Positions 18,560 through 27,304 of a DNA stretch of 64,000 nt are shown here, one piece after another. Position 1 is the first letter of the stretch, and every line of letters begins with the position of its first letter. The translations under genes were made by a program, and so were the position numbers. Under the pieces are notes generated by a model. It did no database searches and was not told where the DNA came from. It saw only the letters and a list, made by a program, of their open reading frames with translations. The DNA comes from Pararobbsia alpina_A (lineage in GTDB: Bacteria > Pseudomonadota > Gammaproteobacteria > Burkholderiales > Burkholderiaceae). The stretch spans positions 2,666,001-2,730,000 of the forward strand of contig NZ_OZ221288.1 in NCBI RefSeq assembly GCF_965118125.1, written 5' to 3'.

Positions 18560-19309
18560 TCAGCGTTTGACGCTCTTCGTGCGGTCTGCGGCTTTGCGGA
18601 GTCGTTCGCGGCTGTTTGACAGGTGCATGCGCATGGCCGCGCGGGCGGCGTCGGCTTCGTTGCGGGCGATGGCGTCGAGGATGCTTTCGTGTTCCTGGTT
18701 CACGAGCGCGACGTACGCTTTGGGGTCTGACTTTGCGATGCCGGCCGAGTCGATTCGATTCCGCGGGATCAGGGCGCTGCCCATTTGCGTCAGGATGTCG
18801 ACGAAGTAGCGATTGCCGGTCGCACGTGCGATCGACACATGAAACTCGAGGTCGGCTGCCGCGCTGTCGCCGCCGTTGCGTGCAGCGGCTTCGATGGCGC
18901 TTAGCGCGGAGCGGATTCGCGCGATGTCCTTGGGTTGGGCGCGCTGTGCGGCAAGGCCGGCGCTTTCGGTTTCGAGGCTGATCCGCAGTTCGAGAATCGC
19001 AAGCAGATCCTCGACGGTCGTCGCGGGCACCATCTCCACACCCAGCTTTTCGCGCGGCGGTTCGAGCACGAAGCTCCCGATTCCGTGACGCGTTTCGATG
19101 ATCTCGCCGGCCTGGAGCCGCGAAATGCCTTCGCGCACGACCGTACGGCTCACACCGAGCTCGCGCATCAGCTCCGATTCAGTCGGCAGTTTGTCGCCCG
19201 GCATCAGCTTGTTGGCCGCAACCTGTTCCTTCACATACATGACGACGGTTTGCGCAAGATTGCGCGCGCGGCTCGCCGGCGGTGCGGAAGTCGGGGACGT
19301 GGCTGGCAT
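18560..19309 (-). CDS. GntR-family (FadR/FCD) regulator of sugar-acid genes
   Basis: 249 residues. Winged helix about residues 18-85 (KLPTESELMRELGVSRTVVREGISRL) and FCD effector domain with candidate metal ligands D and H in ADLEFHVSIARATGN, H in NQEHES and H in MRMHLSNSRERL. ATG 19309 has AGGAG eight bases upstream; the longer frame would cover the operator at 19368. Similar T-N-GT-N3-AC-N-A sites occur before this gene, both permeases, the dehydrogenase, kdgD copy 2 and garD, so it probably represses the glucarate/galactarate regulon and itself, with a sugar acid as inducer. Confidence 0.88.
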   Translation of the reverse strand: MPATSPTSAPPASRARNLAQTVVMYVKEQVAANKLMPGDKLPTESELMRELGVSRTVVREGISRLQAGEIIETRHGIGSFVLEPPREKLGVEMVPATTVEDLLAILELRISLETESAGLAAQRAQPKDIARIRSALSAIEAAARNGGDSAAADLEFHVSIARATGNRYFVDILTQMGSALIPRNRIDSAGIAKSDPKAYVALVNQEHESILDAIARNEADAARAAMRMHLSNSRERLRKAADRTKSVKR

Positions 19310-19367
19310 CAGATGCGCTCCTGGTTCGAATCGAATCAAGCTGGGACGATGGCCCTCATTATAGTAG

Positions 19368-19378
19368 TTGTCTGATGA
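19368..19378. promoter_or_regulatory. GntR operator, autoregulatory
   Basis: TTGTCTGATGA, 58 bases upstream of the gntR start. It is the same motif family as the sites at 12551, 21219, 24051 and 24121. Confidence 0.6.
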
Positions 19379-19504
19379 CTCGTTAATCGGCGTTGTTTTT
19401 TGCGTTGCCGCGGAGGGCGCATGCAGATTCGATCTGCGCAGGTCTGATCCCTCCCGCACCGCCGCTCGTCGTACGTCTGCGACCGGCTCCGATGCGCCCG
19501 GGCG

Positions 19505-20926
19505 TCACTCGGCGCGCAGTTCGACCCGCTTGATGTCCTTCACGATCACGAGGTAGGCGAACACCGTCAACAACGCGTTGGCGCCGACAAACACGAGCGC
19601 ACCGTTGAATGAGCCTGTCTTGGCCACCAGGTAGCCGATCACGATCGGCGTCACGATACCGGCGATGTTGCCGAACATATTGAAGATCGCGCCGGACAGC
19701 CCGAGTGCCTCCTTGGGGGAGGTATCCGAGACCACTGCCCAGCCGAGTGCGCCCACGCCCTTGCCGAAGAACGCCAGAGACATCAGCGCGACGACGATCC
19801 AGTCGGTCGTCACGTAGTTGCAGCCGATGATCGTGGTCGACAGCAGCATGCCGCCGATAATCGGGACCTTGCGCGCTACGGTCAGCGTAAAGCCGCGCCG
19901 AATCAGCGAATCGGAAATGACGCCGCCGAGCACGCCTCCGACAAAGCCGCAGATCGCCGGCAGCGAAGCAATCAGGCCCGCCTGCAGAATCGTCATGCCA
20001 CGCTGCTGAACAAGATAGATCGGAAACCAGGTCAGGAAGAACGCCGTCAGCACGTTGATGCAGTATTGCGCGAGGTACACGCCGAACAGCATGCGATTCG
20101 ACAGTAGCTGGCGGGCATGCGCGAAGCCGTTGCCCTTGGGGGCGCGAGCCGGTCCCTGATGCGGCGTCGCCGACGACGCATTCGGGGAGGCGGACGCATT
20201 GTTCGCCGTATCTGTACTTCGGGCCCGCACATTTTGATGGCCCTGCACAAGGCCACCACCCGCCGCGATATGCTCAAGCTCGGCGCGATTGACGCGCGGG
20301 TGATCGGCCGGACTCTTCATGCTCTTGAGCCACGTGAGTGCGAGTGCCAGCCCCGTGATGCCCATCACGATATAGACGTAGTGCCAGCCGAACGCGTGCG
20401 TAATCCACGCCATCAACGGCGTAAAGACGACCGCCGCGAAATACTGCGCGGAGTTGAAAATCGCCGATGCCGTGCCCCGCTCCGCGGTAGGGAACCAGCT
20501 TGAAACGACTTTCGCATTCGCAGGAAACGCGGGCGCTTCGGCGATGCCCATCGCAAAGCGCAGCGCAAACAGCGCCACCAGCGATGCGGCCGCGCTACCC
20601 GCAAGCCCGATCGTCGACTGAAACAGCGTGAACACCGACCACAGGCAGATGCTCCATGCATAGACGCGTCGTGCGCCAAAGCGGTCGAGCAGCCAGCCGC
20701 TGGGCAATTGCGAGAGCACATATGACCAGCTGAACGCCGAGAAGATATAGCCGATCTGGATCGCATCGAAGCCGAACTCCTTGCGAATCGCCGATCCGGT
20801 GACCGAGAGCGTGGCACGGTCCGCGTAGTTGAGCGTGGTGATCACGAAGATCAGCAGCAGAATCCAGTAGCGGACCCGCGTGCGTTCGGCGGCGCCGATG
20901 GCATTCACAGTACGGCTCATTTCCAT
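19505..20926 (-). CDS. gudP: Glucarate/galactarate MFS permease (GudP-like)
   Basis: 473 residues, 12 helices. The N-terminus (RYWILLLIFVITTLNYADRA) and the FSAFSWSYVLSQLPSGWLLD segment closely follow enterobacterial GudP. It imports glucarate/galactarate across the inner membrane by proton symport. AGGA lies seven bases before ATG 20926. The central cytoplasmic loop carries an unusual 40-odd residue Ser/Ala/Asn/Pro-rich insert (about residues 232-275). gntR follows in the same direction after 195 bases with its own operator. Confidence 0.9.
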   Translation of the reverse strand: MEMSRTVNAIGAAERTRVRYWILLLIFVITTLNYADRATLSVTGSAIRKEFGFDAIQIGYIFSAFSWSYVLSQLPSGWLLDRFGARRVYAWSICLWSVFTLFQSTIGLAGSAAASLVALFALRFAMGIAEAPAFPANAKVVSSWFPTAERGTASAIFNSAQYFAAVVFTPLMAWITHAFGWHYVYIVMGITGLALALTWLKSMKSPADHPRVNRAELEHIAAGGGLVQGHQNVRARSTDTANNASASPNASSATPHQGPARAPKGNGFAHARQLLSNRMLFGVYLAQYCINVLTAFFLTWFPIYLVQQRGMTILQAGLIASLPAICGFVGGVLGGVISDSLIRRGFTLTVARKVPIIGGMLLSTTIIGCNYVTTDWIVVALMSLAFFGKGVGALGWAVVSDTSPKEALGLSGAIFNMFGNIAGIVTPIVIGYLVAKTGSFNGALVFVGANALLTVFAYLVIVKDIKRVELRAE

Positions 20927-21033
20927 GGTTTAGTCCTGAATCCGCGTCACACCAATGTCGGCGCTTTGGCGTACCCTGTCGGGCGCACGGCGGATGGGGT
21001 GTCTCGAGCAGCTTCGTTTGTGGTCTTGGATAT

Positions 21034-21050
21034 ATGTCATCGTATGACAT
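21034..21050. promoter_or_regulatory. Palindromic GntR operator in the gudP / dehydrogenase divergent region
   Basis: ATGTCATCGTATGACAT, perfect 17-base palindrome about a central G, 108 bases from the gudP start and about 216 from the dehydrogenase start. Its core recurs at 24030. Confidence 0.7.
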
Positions 21051-21218
21051 GGACCGAACCACGACAACCCGGATCGCGTGTTTTTTACCGTTTATAAGGG
21101 TAAATACCAGCACCAATCCATGCATGCATTTTGTGTCGAATAGCCTTGTTGTATAAGCGTTTCATCGTCGTGACAGGGGTGACATGAAGCGTTGGCCTTG
21201 AAGATACAAAGATGTATG

Positions 21219-21229
21219 TTGTACGATGA
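21219..21229. promoter_or_regulatory. GntR operator upstream of the semialdehyde dehydrogenase
   Basis: TTGTACGATGA, 37 bases before the ATG at 21266. It is equivalent in pattern to the site at 24121 before garD. Confidence 0.6.
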
Positions 21230-21265
21230 CTGATATTGAATAGCGATAGGAATCACGGAGAAGCG

Positions 21266-22849
21266 ATGCAGATCAGCGGCGAAATGCTCATCGGAGCGAA
21301 GGCAGTGCGGGGTGCGGAAGGCGAGATCAAGGCGTTCAGCCCCGCGGCAGGGCAGGCGATTGCGACGCCGGTGTTCGGTGCCGGGTCGATCAAGGATGTC
21401 GATGCAGCTTGCGTACTGGCTCAGCAGGCCTTTGAGCCGTATCGCGCGTTGCCTTTGAGCCGTCGTGCAGAATTTCTCGAGCGCATTGCGGATGGCATTG
21501 CGAATCTGGGCGATGCACTGATCGAGCGTGCGCATGAGGAGTCGGGCTTGCTGAAGGCGCGTCTCGAAGGCGAGCGTGGCCGCACGGTGGGGCAATTGAA
21601 GCTGTTCGCGCAACTCGTCGCCGACGGCCGCTGGCTCGATGCCACGCTGGATTCGGCGTTGCCGGATCGCAAGCCGTTGCCACGCTCCGACCTGCGTATG
21701 CAGAAAGTTCCTCTCGGCCCGGTGGCGGTGTTCGGCGCGAGCAACTTCCCGCTCGCGTTTTCGGTGGCGGGTGGTGACACCGCATCGGCGCTGGCCGCCG
21801 GATGCCCGGTCGTCGTCAAGGCGCACGGTGCTCACCTCGGCACGTCAGAGATGGTCGGTCGTGTGATCCAGCACGTCGCAAAGGAAATGGGCATGCCTGA
21901 CGGCGTGTTCTCGCTGGTGCTCGGCGCAGGCAATGCGGTGGGCGAGGCGCTGGTTGCCCACCCGGCGATTCGCGCAGTGGGATTCACGGGCTCGCGCGGC
22001 GGTGGCACGGCGCTGATGCGTATCGCGGCGGCGCGTCGTGTGCCGATCCCCGTGTACGCCGAGATGAGCAGTATCAATCCGGTTTTCGCATTGCCCGCAG
22101 CGCTGGCTGCGCGTGGCGAAGCTATGGCGCGTGCCTATGTCGACTCGCTCGCGCTCGGCGCGGGACAGTTCTGCACCAACCCGGGCCTGGTCTTCGCGAT
22201 CCGCGGGCCGGCACTCGACGCGTTTATCGCAGCGGCTTCAGAAGCGGTCACCGGCAAGCCTGCGCAAACGATGCTGACCGAAGGCATTCAGCAAGCGTAT
22301 GCGAAGGGCGAGGGCCGTCTGATGGCCACGCAAGGCGTGACGACGGCTGCGCGTGGCGCGAAGGAAACGGGCCCGACGCAAGCGCGCGCTGCGCTGTTTG
22401 TGACCGATGCGGCGACGTTCCTGGGCACGCATGCGCTCGAGGACGAAGTGTTTGGTCCGGCGTCAATCATCATCGCGTGCGACGATGCCGCGCAATTGCT
22501 GGCGGTTGCCGCTCACGTCGAGGGGCAACTTACGACGACGCTGCAACTGGACGAGGGCGATATCGCGTTGGCTCAGCGGCTGGTGCCGATTCTCGAGAAC
22601 AAGGCGGGGCGCCTGCTCGTCAACGGTTATCCGACGGGTGTCGAGGTGTCGCATGCGATGGTGCATGGCGGCCCGTACCCGGCGACTTCGGACAGTCGCA
22701 CGACGTCGGTCGGCACGATGGCGATCGAGCGCTTCCTGCGTCCGGTCTGCTATCAGGACTTCCCGGCTGCGCTGCTGCCGGCCGCGCTCGCCGACAACAA
22801 CCCGCTTGGGCTGTGGCGTCTGCGTGACGGACGATTTACGAAGGAATAA
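21266..22849 (+). CDS. Alpha-ketoglutarate semialdehyde dehydrogenase (NADP+)
   Basis: 527 residues, ALDH superfamily subgroup of KGSADH. It oxidises 2,5-dioxopentanoate to alpha-ketoglutarate, the last step of glucarate/galactarate (and pentose) breakdown. Visible residues: oxyanion N160 (GASNFPLAF), general base E266 (VYAEMSSINPV), nucleophile C303 (GQFCTNPGLV) and the coenzyme segment GSRGGG. ATG 21266 has GGAG upstream; an earlier in-frame TTG at 21236 is less likely. It is divergent from gudP and ends at a strong terminator. Confidence 0.93.
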   Translation: MQISGEMLIGAKAVRGAEGEIKAFSPAAGQAIATPVFGAGSIKDVDAACVLAQQAFEPYRALPLSRRAEFLERIADGIANLGDALIERAHEESGLLKARLEGERGRTVGQLKLFAQLVADGRWLDATLDSALPDRKPLPRSDLRMQKVPLGPVAVFGASNFPLAFSVAGGDTASALAAGCPVVVKAHGAHLGTSEMVGRVIQHVAKEMGMPDGVFSLVLGAGNAVGEALVAHPAIRAVGFTGSRGGGTALMRIAAARRVPIPVYAEMSSINPVFALPAALAARGEAMARAYVDSLALGAGQFCTNPGLVFAIRGPALDAFIAAASEAVTGKPAQTMLTEGIQQAYAKGEGRLMATQGVTTAARGAKETGPTQARAALFVTDAATFLGTHALEDEVFGPASIIIACDDAAQLLAVAAHVEGQLTTTLQLDEGDIALAQRLVPILENKAGRLLVNGYPTGVEVSHAMVHGGPYPATSDSRTTSVGTMAIERFLRPVCYQDFPAALLPAALADNNPLGLWRLRDGRFTKE

Positions 22850-22876
22850 CCCGCACTAAGCGGGGCGCGCAGTAAA

Positions 22877-22909
22877 AAGGGCGTCGATGAGTCGACGCCC
22901 TTATTTTTT
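22877..22909 (+). terminator. Intrinsic terminator after the semialdehyde dehydrogenase
   Basis: Stem AAGGGCGTCGA / TCGACGCCCTT, loop TGAG, then ATTTTTTG. The A run on the left could let it work from the other strand too. Confidence 0.88.
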
Positions 22910-22923
22910 GCCGTACGGGTGGC

Positions 22924-22961
22924 ACAAAAAAGCCCGCAAAGCCTGAGCAGGCGATGCGGGC
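22924..22961 (-). terminator. Intrinsic terminator after kdgD copy 2
   Basis: Read on the minus strand: a GCCCGC...GCGGGC stem with an inner GCCTG/CAGGC stem, followed by TTTTTTGTG. Confidence 0.75.
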
Positions 22962-23033
22962 TGTGCCGGGTGCTGCAGATGCTACGGGCGTCGTGCTACA
23001 GGGTGGGTGTGCATGGCACGCGACAGCGAACGG

Positions 23034-23984
23034 TCACGCCGCCGCGCGCGTATTCGACGCGGCCGGCTCCTGGCTGCCCAGTCGCTTGATCAGCGTGTCG
23101 AGTTGAGCAAGCTCTTCTTCGTTCAGATCCGTCAGCGGTGCGCGCACCGGGCCGGCATCGCGGCCTACGAGCTTCGCGCCGGCCTTCACGATGCTGACGG
23201 CATAGCCCTGGCGGCGATTACGGATCGCGAGGTACGGCAGGAAGAACGTGTCGATCAGTTTACCCACGGTCTCGTGATCGTCGCGTGCGATCGCGTGGTA
23301 GAAGTCCATCGCGGTCTTCGGAATGAAGTTGAACACCGCCGACGAATACACCGGCACGCCAAGTGCCTTGTACGCGGCGGCATAGACTTCCGCGGTGGGC
23401 AATCCGCCCAGATACGAGAAACGATCGCCCAGACGTCGGCGGATCGTCACCATGCTTTCGATATCGCCCACGCCGTCCTTGAAGCCGATCAGGTTCGGGC
23501 ACTTGTCCGCGAGGCGCTCGAGCATGTCGGCGTTGAGCTTCGAATTCGCGCGGTTATAGACGATCACGCCGATATTCTTGACGGCATTGCAGACCTGTTC
23601 GACGTGCGCTGCGACACCTTCCTGCGACGCTTCGGTCAGGTAGTGCGGCATCAGCAGCACACCGTTCGCACCGAGACGTTCGGCTTCCTTTGCGTACTCG
23701 ATCGCCACGCGCGTCGGGCCGCCGGCGCCGGCCAGAATCGGCACCTTGCCCTTGCAGGTCTGCGTCGCGGTGCGAATCACGTTCGTATAGTCCGCATGCG
23801 TCAGCGAGAAGAATTCACCCGTGCCACCCGCCGCAAACAGGGCCGATGCACCATACGGCGCAAGCCATTCGAGGCGCTCGGCGTACGTGTCGGCGCGGAA
23901 TTCGCCCTGCGCGTCGAAGTCGGTCACGGGAAACGAGAGCAGGCCTTCGGAGATGATCTGCTTGAGTTCTTGCGGTGTCGTCAT
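23034..23984 (-). CDS. kdgD: 5-dehydro-4-deoxyglucarate dehydratase, copy 2
   Basis: 316 residues. It is near-identical in sequence to the copy at 15499-16416, with the same Schiff-base Lys (GFKDGVGD) and Tyr (VYNRANSK); the main differences are conservative changes and a short C-terminal extension (about ten residues, Ala-rich). Same reaction, giving alpha-ketoglutarate semialdehyde. It is divergent from garD, sharing a 187-base region with three GntR-type sites, so this copy probably serves the galactarate branch. Confidence 0.95.
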   Translation of the reverse strand: MTTPQELKQIISEGLLSFPVTDFDAQGEFRADTYAERLEWLAPYGASALFAAGGTGEFFSLTHADYTNVIRTATQTCKGKVPILAGAGGPTRVAIEYAKEAERLGANGVLLMPHYLTEASQEGVAAHVEQVCNAVKNIGVIVYNRANSKLNADMLERLADKCPNLIGFKDGVGDIESMVTIRRRLGDRFSYLGGLPTAEVYAAAYKALGVPVYSSAVFNFIPKTAMDFYHAIARDDHETVGKLIDTFFLPYLAIRNRRQGYAVSIVKAGAKLVGRDAGPVRAPLTDLNEEELAQLDTLIKRLGSQEPAASNTRAAA

Positions 23985-24029
23985 GGTGGACTCGTACGGC
24001 TCGGGTGCCGCGATGAAGTGTTGATGTCA

Positions 24030-24042
24030 GTCATCGTATGAC
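24030..24042. promoter_or_regulatory. Palindromic GntR operator, kdgD2/garD region
   Basis: GTCATCGTATGAC, the same core palindrome as at 21034-21050, 46 bases upstream of the kdgD copy 2 start. Confidence 0.7.
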
Positions 24043-24050
24043 ATCTCTGA

Positions 24051-24061
24051 TCGTCAGACAA
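24051..24061. promoter_or_regulatory. Second GntR operator, kdgD2/garD region
   Basis: TCGTCAGACAA, identical to the site at 12551 before the other permease, only nine bases from the palindrome at 24030. Confidence 0.7.
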
Positions 24062-24120
24062 CACCCCAATGAAAAATAAGCCATAATTCCTCGAAACTAT
24101 TGCTGTAAGGGTCATTTGAG

Positions 24121-24131
24121 TTGTAGGATGA
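24121..24131. promoter_or_regulatory. GntR operator just upstream of garD
   Basis: TTGTAGGATGA, 40 bases before the garD ATG at 24172, mirroring the spacing of the site before the dehydrogenase. Confidence 0.6.
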
Positions 24132-24171
24132 CTTACCAATGAATGGCCATGCAAGGCCGCAAGGAAGCTTC

Positions 24172-25740
24172 ATGGAACTGCCCCCGCTTTATATCCGAGT
24201 TCACCCGCAAGACAACGTCGCGATCGTCGTCAACAACGGCGGGCTTGCCGAAGGCGCGCGCTTCGCTGATGGCCTTGAACTGCGTGAGCGGGTGCCTCAG
24301 GGGCACAAGGTCGCGCTGACCGATTTCGCGGAAGGCGACCCGGTGATCCGCTACAACGTGGTCATCGGATACGCCCTGAAAGCATTGCCGCGCGGCTCGT
24401 GGATCAACGAGCACGTGATTCGCATGCCGAGTCCGCCCGAGCTCGACAACCTGCCGATCGCGACCGCCGTGCCGCCGCCGATGCCACCGCTCGACGGCTA
24501 CACGTTTGAGGGCTATCGCAACGCCGATGGTTCGGTGGGCACGCGCAACATCCTGGCGATCACGACGACGGTGCAGTGTGTGTCGGGTGTCGTCGAACAC
24601 GCGGTCGCACGCATCAAGCGCGAACTCCTGCCTCGCTATCCGTACGTCGATGACGTGGTGGGCCTCGAACACACGTACGGTTGTGGTGTGGCCATCGATG
24701 CGCCCGATGCGAACGTGCCGATTCGCACGGTGCGCAATATCAGCCTGAATCCGAACTTCGGCGGCGAAGTCATGTTGGTGAGTCTCGGCTGCGAGAAGCT
24801 GCAGCCGACGCGTCTGATGCCCGCTGGCACGATCCCGATCCGTTCGGTCGACGATGCGGGTGCGGAAGACGCGCTCAATGGAGAAGTCGTCTGCTTGCAG
24901 GATGACGAGCACGTGGGCTTCCAGTCGATGATCGACTCGATCATGACGACGGCCGAGTCGCATCTGGAGCGACTCAATCGGCGACGCAGACAGACGTGCC
25001 CGGCATCGGATCTTGTTGTCGGCGTTCAATGCGGCGGCAGCGATGCGTTTTCCGGACTCACGGCCAATCCGGCAGTCGGTTTCGCGACAGACCTGCTGGT
25101 GCGCGCAGGCGGGACCGTACTGTTCTCGGAAGTGACGGAGGTGCGCGATGGCGTCGATCAGCTGACGCGTCGCGCGGCAAATGCGGACGTCGCGCACGAG
25201 ATCATTCGCGAGATGCAGTGGTACGACGATTACCTCAAGCGTGGCGGTGCCGATCGCAGCGCAAACACGACGCCCGGCAACAAGAAGGGTGGACTGTCGA
25301 ACATCGTCGAGAAGGCGATGGGTTCGATCATCAAGTCGGGCAACTCGCCGATCTCGGGTGTGGTTGCGCCCGGAGACAAGGTCCGGCAGAAGGGGCTGAT
25401 TTACGCGGCGACGCCGGCCAGCGATTTTATTTGCGGCACGCTTCAGGTCGCGGCGGGCATCAACCTGCATGTCTTTACGACAGGGCGCGGCACGCCGTAT
25501 AGCCTCGCTGAAGTACCCGTGATCAAGGTGGCGACGCGCTCCGATCTCGCGCGTCGCTGGTTCGATCTCATGGATATCGATGCGGGACGTATCGCAACCG
25601 GCGAAGCAACGATCGAGGATATCGGCTGGCAACTGTTCCGCTCGATGCTCGAGATCGCCAGCGGCAAACAGCAGACATGCGCCGAGAAACTCGGGCTTCA
25701 CAATCAGCTGGTGCTGTTCAACCCGGCGCCGGTGACCTGA
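24172..25740 (+). CDS. garD: Galactarate dehydratase
   Basis: 522 residues, essentially the length of E. coli GarD. UxaA/altronate dehydratase family: N-terminal SAF domain (about 1-90) and the metal-binding dehydratase domain with DGSVGTRN, GLEHTYGCG, LVSLGCEK, GVQCGGSDAFSG and SPISGVVAPG. It dehydrates galactarate to 5-keto-4-deoxyglucarate, the KdgD substrate. I use ATG 24172 (AAGGAAG upstream), not ATG 24139. It is divergent from kdgD copy 2 under shared GntR-type sites. Confidence 0.94.
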   Translation: MELPPLYIRVHPQDNVAIVVNNGGLAEGARFADGLELRERVPQGHKVALTDFAEGDPVIRYNVVIGYALKALPRGSWINEHVIRMPSPPELDNLPIATAVPPPMPPLDGYTFEGYRNADGSVGTRNILAITTTVQCVSGVVEHAVARIKRELLPRYPYVDDVVGLEHTYGCGVAIDAPDANVPIRTVRNISLNPNFGGEVMLVSLGCEKLQPTRLMPAGTIPIRSVDDAGAEDALNGEVVCLQDDEHVGFQSMIDSIMTTAESHLERLNRRRRQTCPASDLVVGVQCGGSDAFSGLTANPAVGFATDLLVRAGGTVLFSEVTEVRDGVDQLTRRAANADVAHEIIREMQWYDDYLKRGGADRSANTTPGNKKGGLSNIVEKAMGSIIKSGNSPISGVVAPGDKVRQKGLIYAATPASDFICGTLQVAAGINLHVFTTGRGTPYSLAEVPVIKVATRSDLARRWFDLMDIDAGRIATGEATIEDIGWQLFRSMLEIASGKQQTCAEKLGLHNQLVLFNPAPVT

Positions 25741-25864
25741 TCGCCCCTTATTTTCAGTTAAGGCGGACTTAAGCTCCCGCTGACGAGAATCGACCCCCGT
25801 TGCGTTGCATTGCTTCGAGTTCTGGACATTCGCAAGCAGGCAACGCGTTATCGGGAGTCTCGAT

Positions 25865-27304
25865 TTGCGTGTTCCTTGCAGGTATTTCCTCCGTGACCTA
25901 GCACGTGCGTTCGCTGCGCACCGCGGCTTGTCGATCGCGTGTGCGGTCGGCGCCTCCGTATTCCTTTCGAGTTGCGAGACCTATCGGCACGAGCCGTTGT
26001 CTGTCTCGCAGACGTCGACGTCCGCAACGGCGCTCGACCGCATCACGATCGATCCATCGACCATGCCGCTGCCCGAACTGGCCGCGCATCGTTTCGATCC
26101 GTCCGACGGTCTCGATATCGAAGAAGTCGCGATGCTTGCGGTCGCGAACAACCCCGACCTCAAACTGGCGCGCGACGATCTCGGCATCGCACGTGCGCAA
26201 GCATTCTCAGCAGGGCTGTTGCCTGATCCGCAACTGAGTGTATCGAGCGACTATCCGGGCTTGCAGGGCGCGACGCGTGCGTTCAGCTACGGCCTGAGCA
26301 TGGATGTGATGGCCGTTGTCACGCGCGGGGCGAACAGCCGCTCGGCTGACGCGAGCGTAGCGAAAACCGATCTCGGCTTGCTCTGGCAGGAGTGGCAAGT
26401 TGTCGCGCAAGCCAAGCAGCTGTTTATCAAAACGCGGTTTGAAGACGCGACATTGCCACTGCTGCAAAGCGAGCGTGATCTGACACAGATGCGCTACGAG
26501 CGCATGTCGCGAGCACAACGAACGCATGACATCACCGATGACGCGTTGGCAGCTGCTCTGACTTCATATCAGGACGCACGCAAGCAATACACCGATGCCC
26601 AACGCACGGCGTTGCAGACGCATCACGATCTGAATGCGCTGCTCGGACTCGCGCCCGAGGTGTCATTGAATCTGGTGGATTCGGACGAAGCGGTGCGTGT
26701 CGACGACGAAACCATTGACGCAGCACTCGCGGGGCTGTCCCGGAGGCGCCCCGATCTGCTCGCGCTTGAAGCGGGATACGAGGCACAAGACCAGAAATAT
26801 CGCGCTGCGATTCTGAATCAATTCCCGAGCCTGTCGGTCGGCTTCGTGCGGGCACGCGATACGTCGAATATCTACACGAGCGGGTTCCAGATCAATATGA
26901 GCCTGCCGATTTTCAATCGCAACCGCGGCAACGTGGCGATCGAAAAGGCCACGCGCGAGCGGCTGCGCGACGAATATCAGGTTCGCCTGAACCAGGTGTA
27001 TGCGGACGTCGCGCGTCTGCGTGCGGACAGCGTGGTGCTTGCCCGGCAACTCGACGACGTGCAGGCTGCCTTCCCCGAAGTCGAACGCACCGCACGCGAG
27101 TCGGAACAGGCGTGGACGCACCACGACCTCGCTCTTGGCGCGTATGTCGACGCGCAAAACGCGGCGCTCACCAAACGTATCGATATCGCGACGTTGCGTG
27201 AGTCGCTCGATGAGCAACGTGTCGGACTGCAAGCGCTGCTCGGCAGTGCGATTCCCGACGCGCGATCCCCTGATTTGAATTTCACCGAATCTCATGCGAA
27301 ATAA
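25865..27304 (+). CDS. Outer-membrane efflux lipoprotein, TolC/CusC type
   Basis: 479 residues from TTG 25865, chosen because GGGAG lies seven bases upstream; no ATG is available and a TTG at 25805 lacks a site. A signal peptide ends in lipobox FLSSC, so C37 would be lipidated. Two outer membrane efflux repeats follow (one starts LDIEEVAMLAVANNPDLKLAR, the other near LSRRRPDLLALEAGYEAQ). It forms the outer-membrane duct of the tripartite pump. It overlaps the adaptor gene by 11 bases and heads the operon. Start position is the main uncertainty. Confidence 0.85.
   Translation: MRVPCRYFLRDLARAFAAHRGLSIACAVGASVFLSSCETYRHEPLSVSQTSTSATALDRITIDPSTMPLPELAAHRFDPSDGLDIEEVAMLAVANNPDLKLARDDLGIARAQAFSAGLLPDPQLSVSSDYPGLQGATRAFSYGLSMDVMAVVTRGANSRSADASVAKTDLGLLWQEWQVVAQAKQLFIKTRFEDATLPLLQSERDLTQMRYERMSRAQRTHDITDDALAAALTSYQDARKQYTDAQRTALQTHHDLNALLGLAPEVSLNLVDSDEAVRVDDETIDAALAGLSRRRPDLLALEAGYEAQDQKYRAAILNQFPSLSVGFVRARDTSNIYTSGFQINMSLPIFNRNRGNVAIEKATRERLRDEYQVRLNQVYADVARLRADSVVLARQLDDVQAAFPEVERTARESEQAWTHHDLALGAYVDAQNAALTKRIDIATLRESLDEQRVGLQALLGSAIPDARSPDLNFTESHAK

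Noticed and set aside
24133..25701. 522-codon open frame opposite garD
   Set aside because: Shadow of a high-GC gene on the other strand; composition (Arg, His, Asp rich) with no family features.
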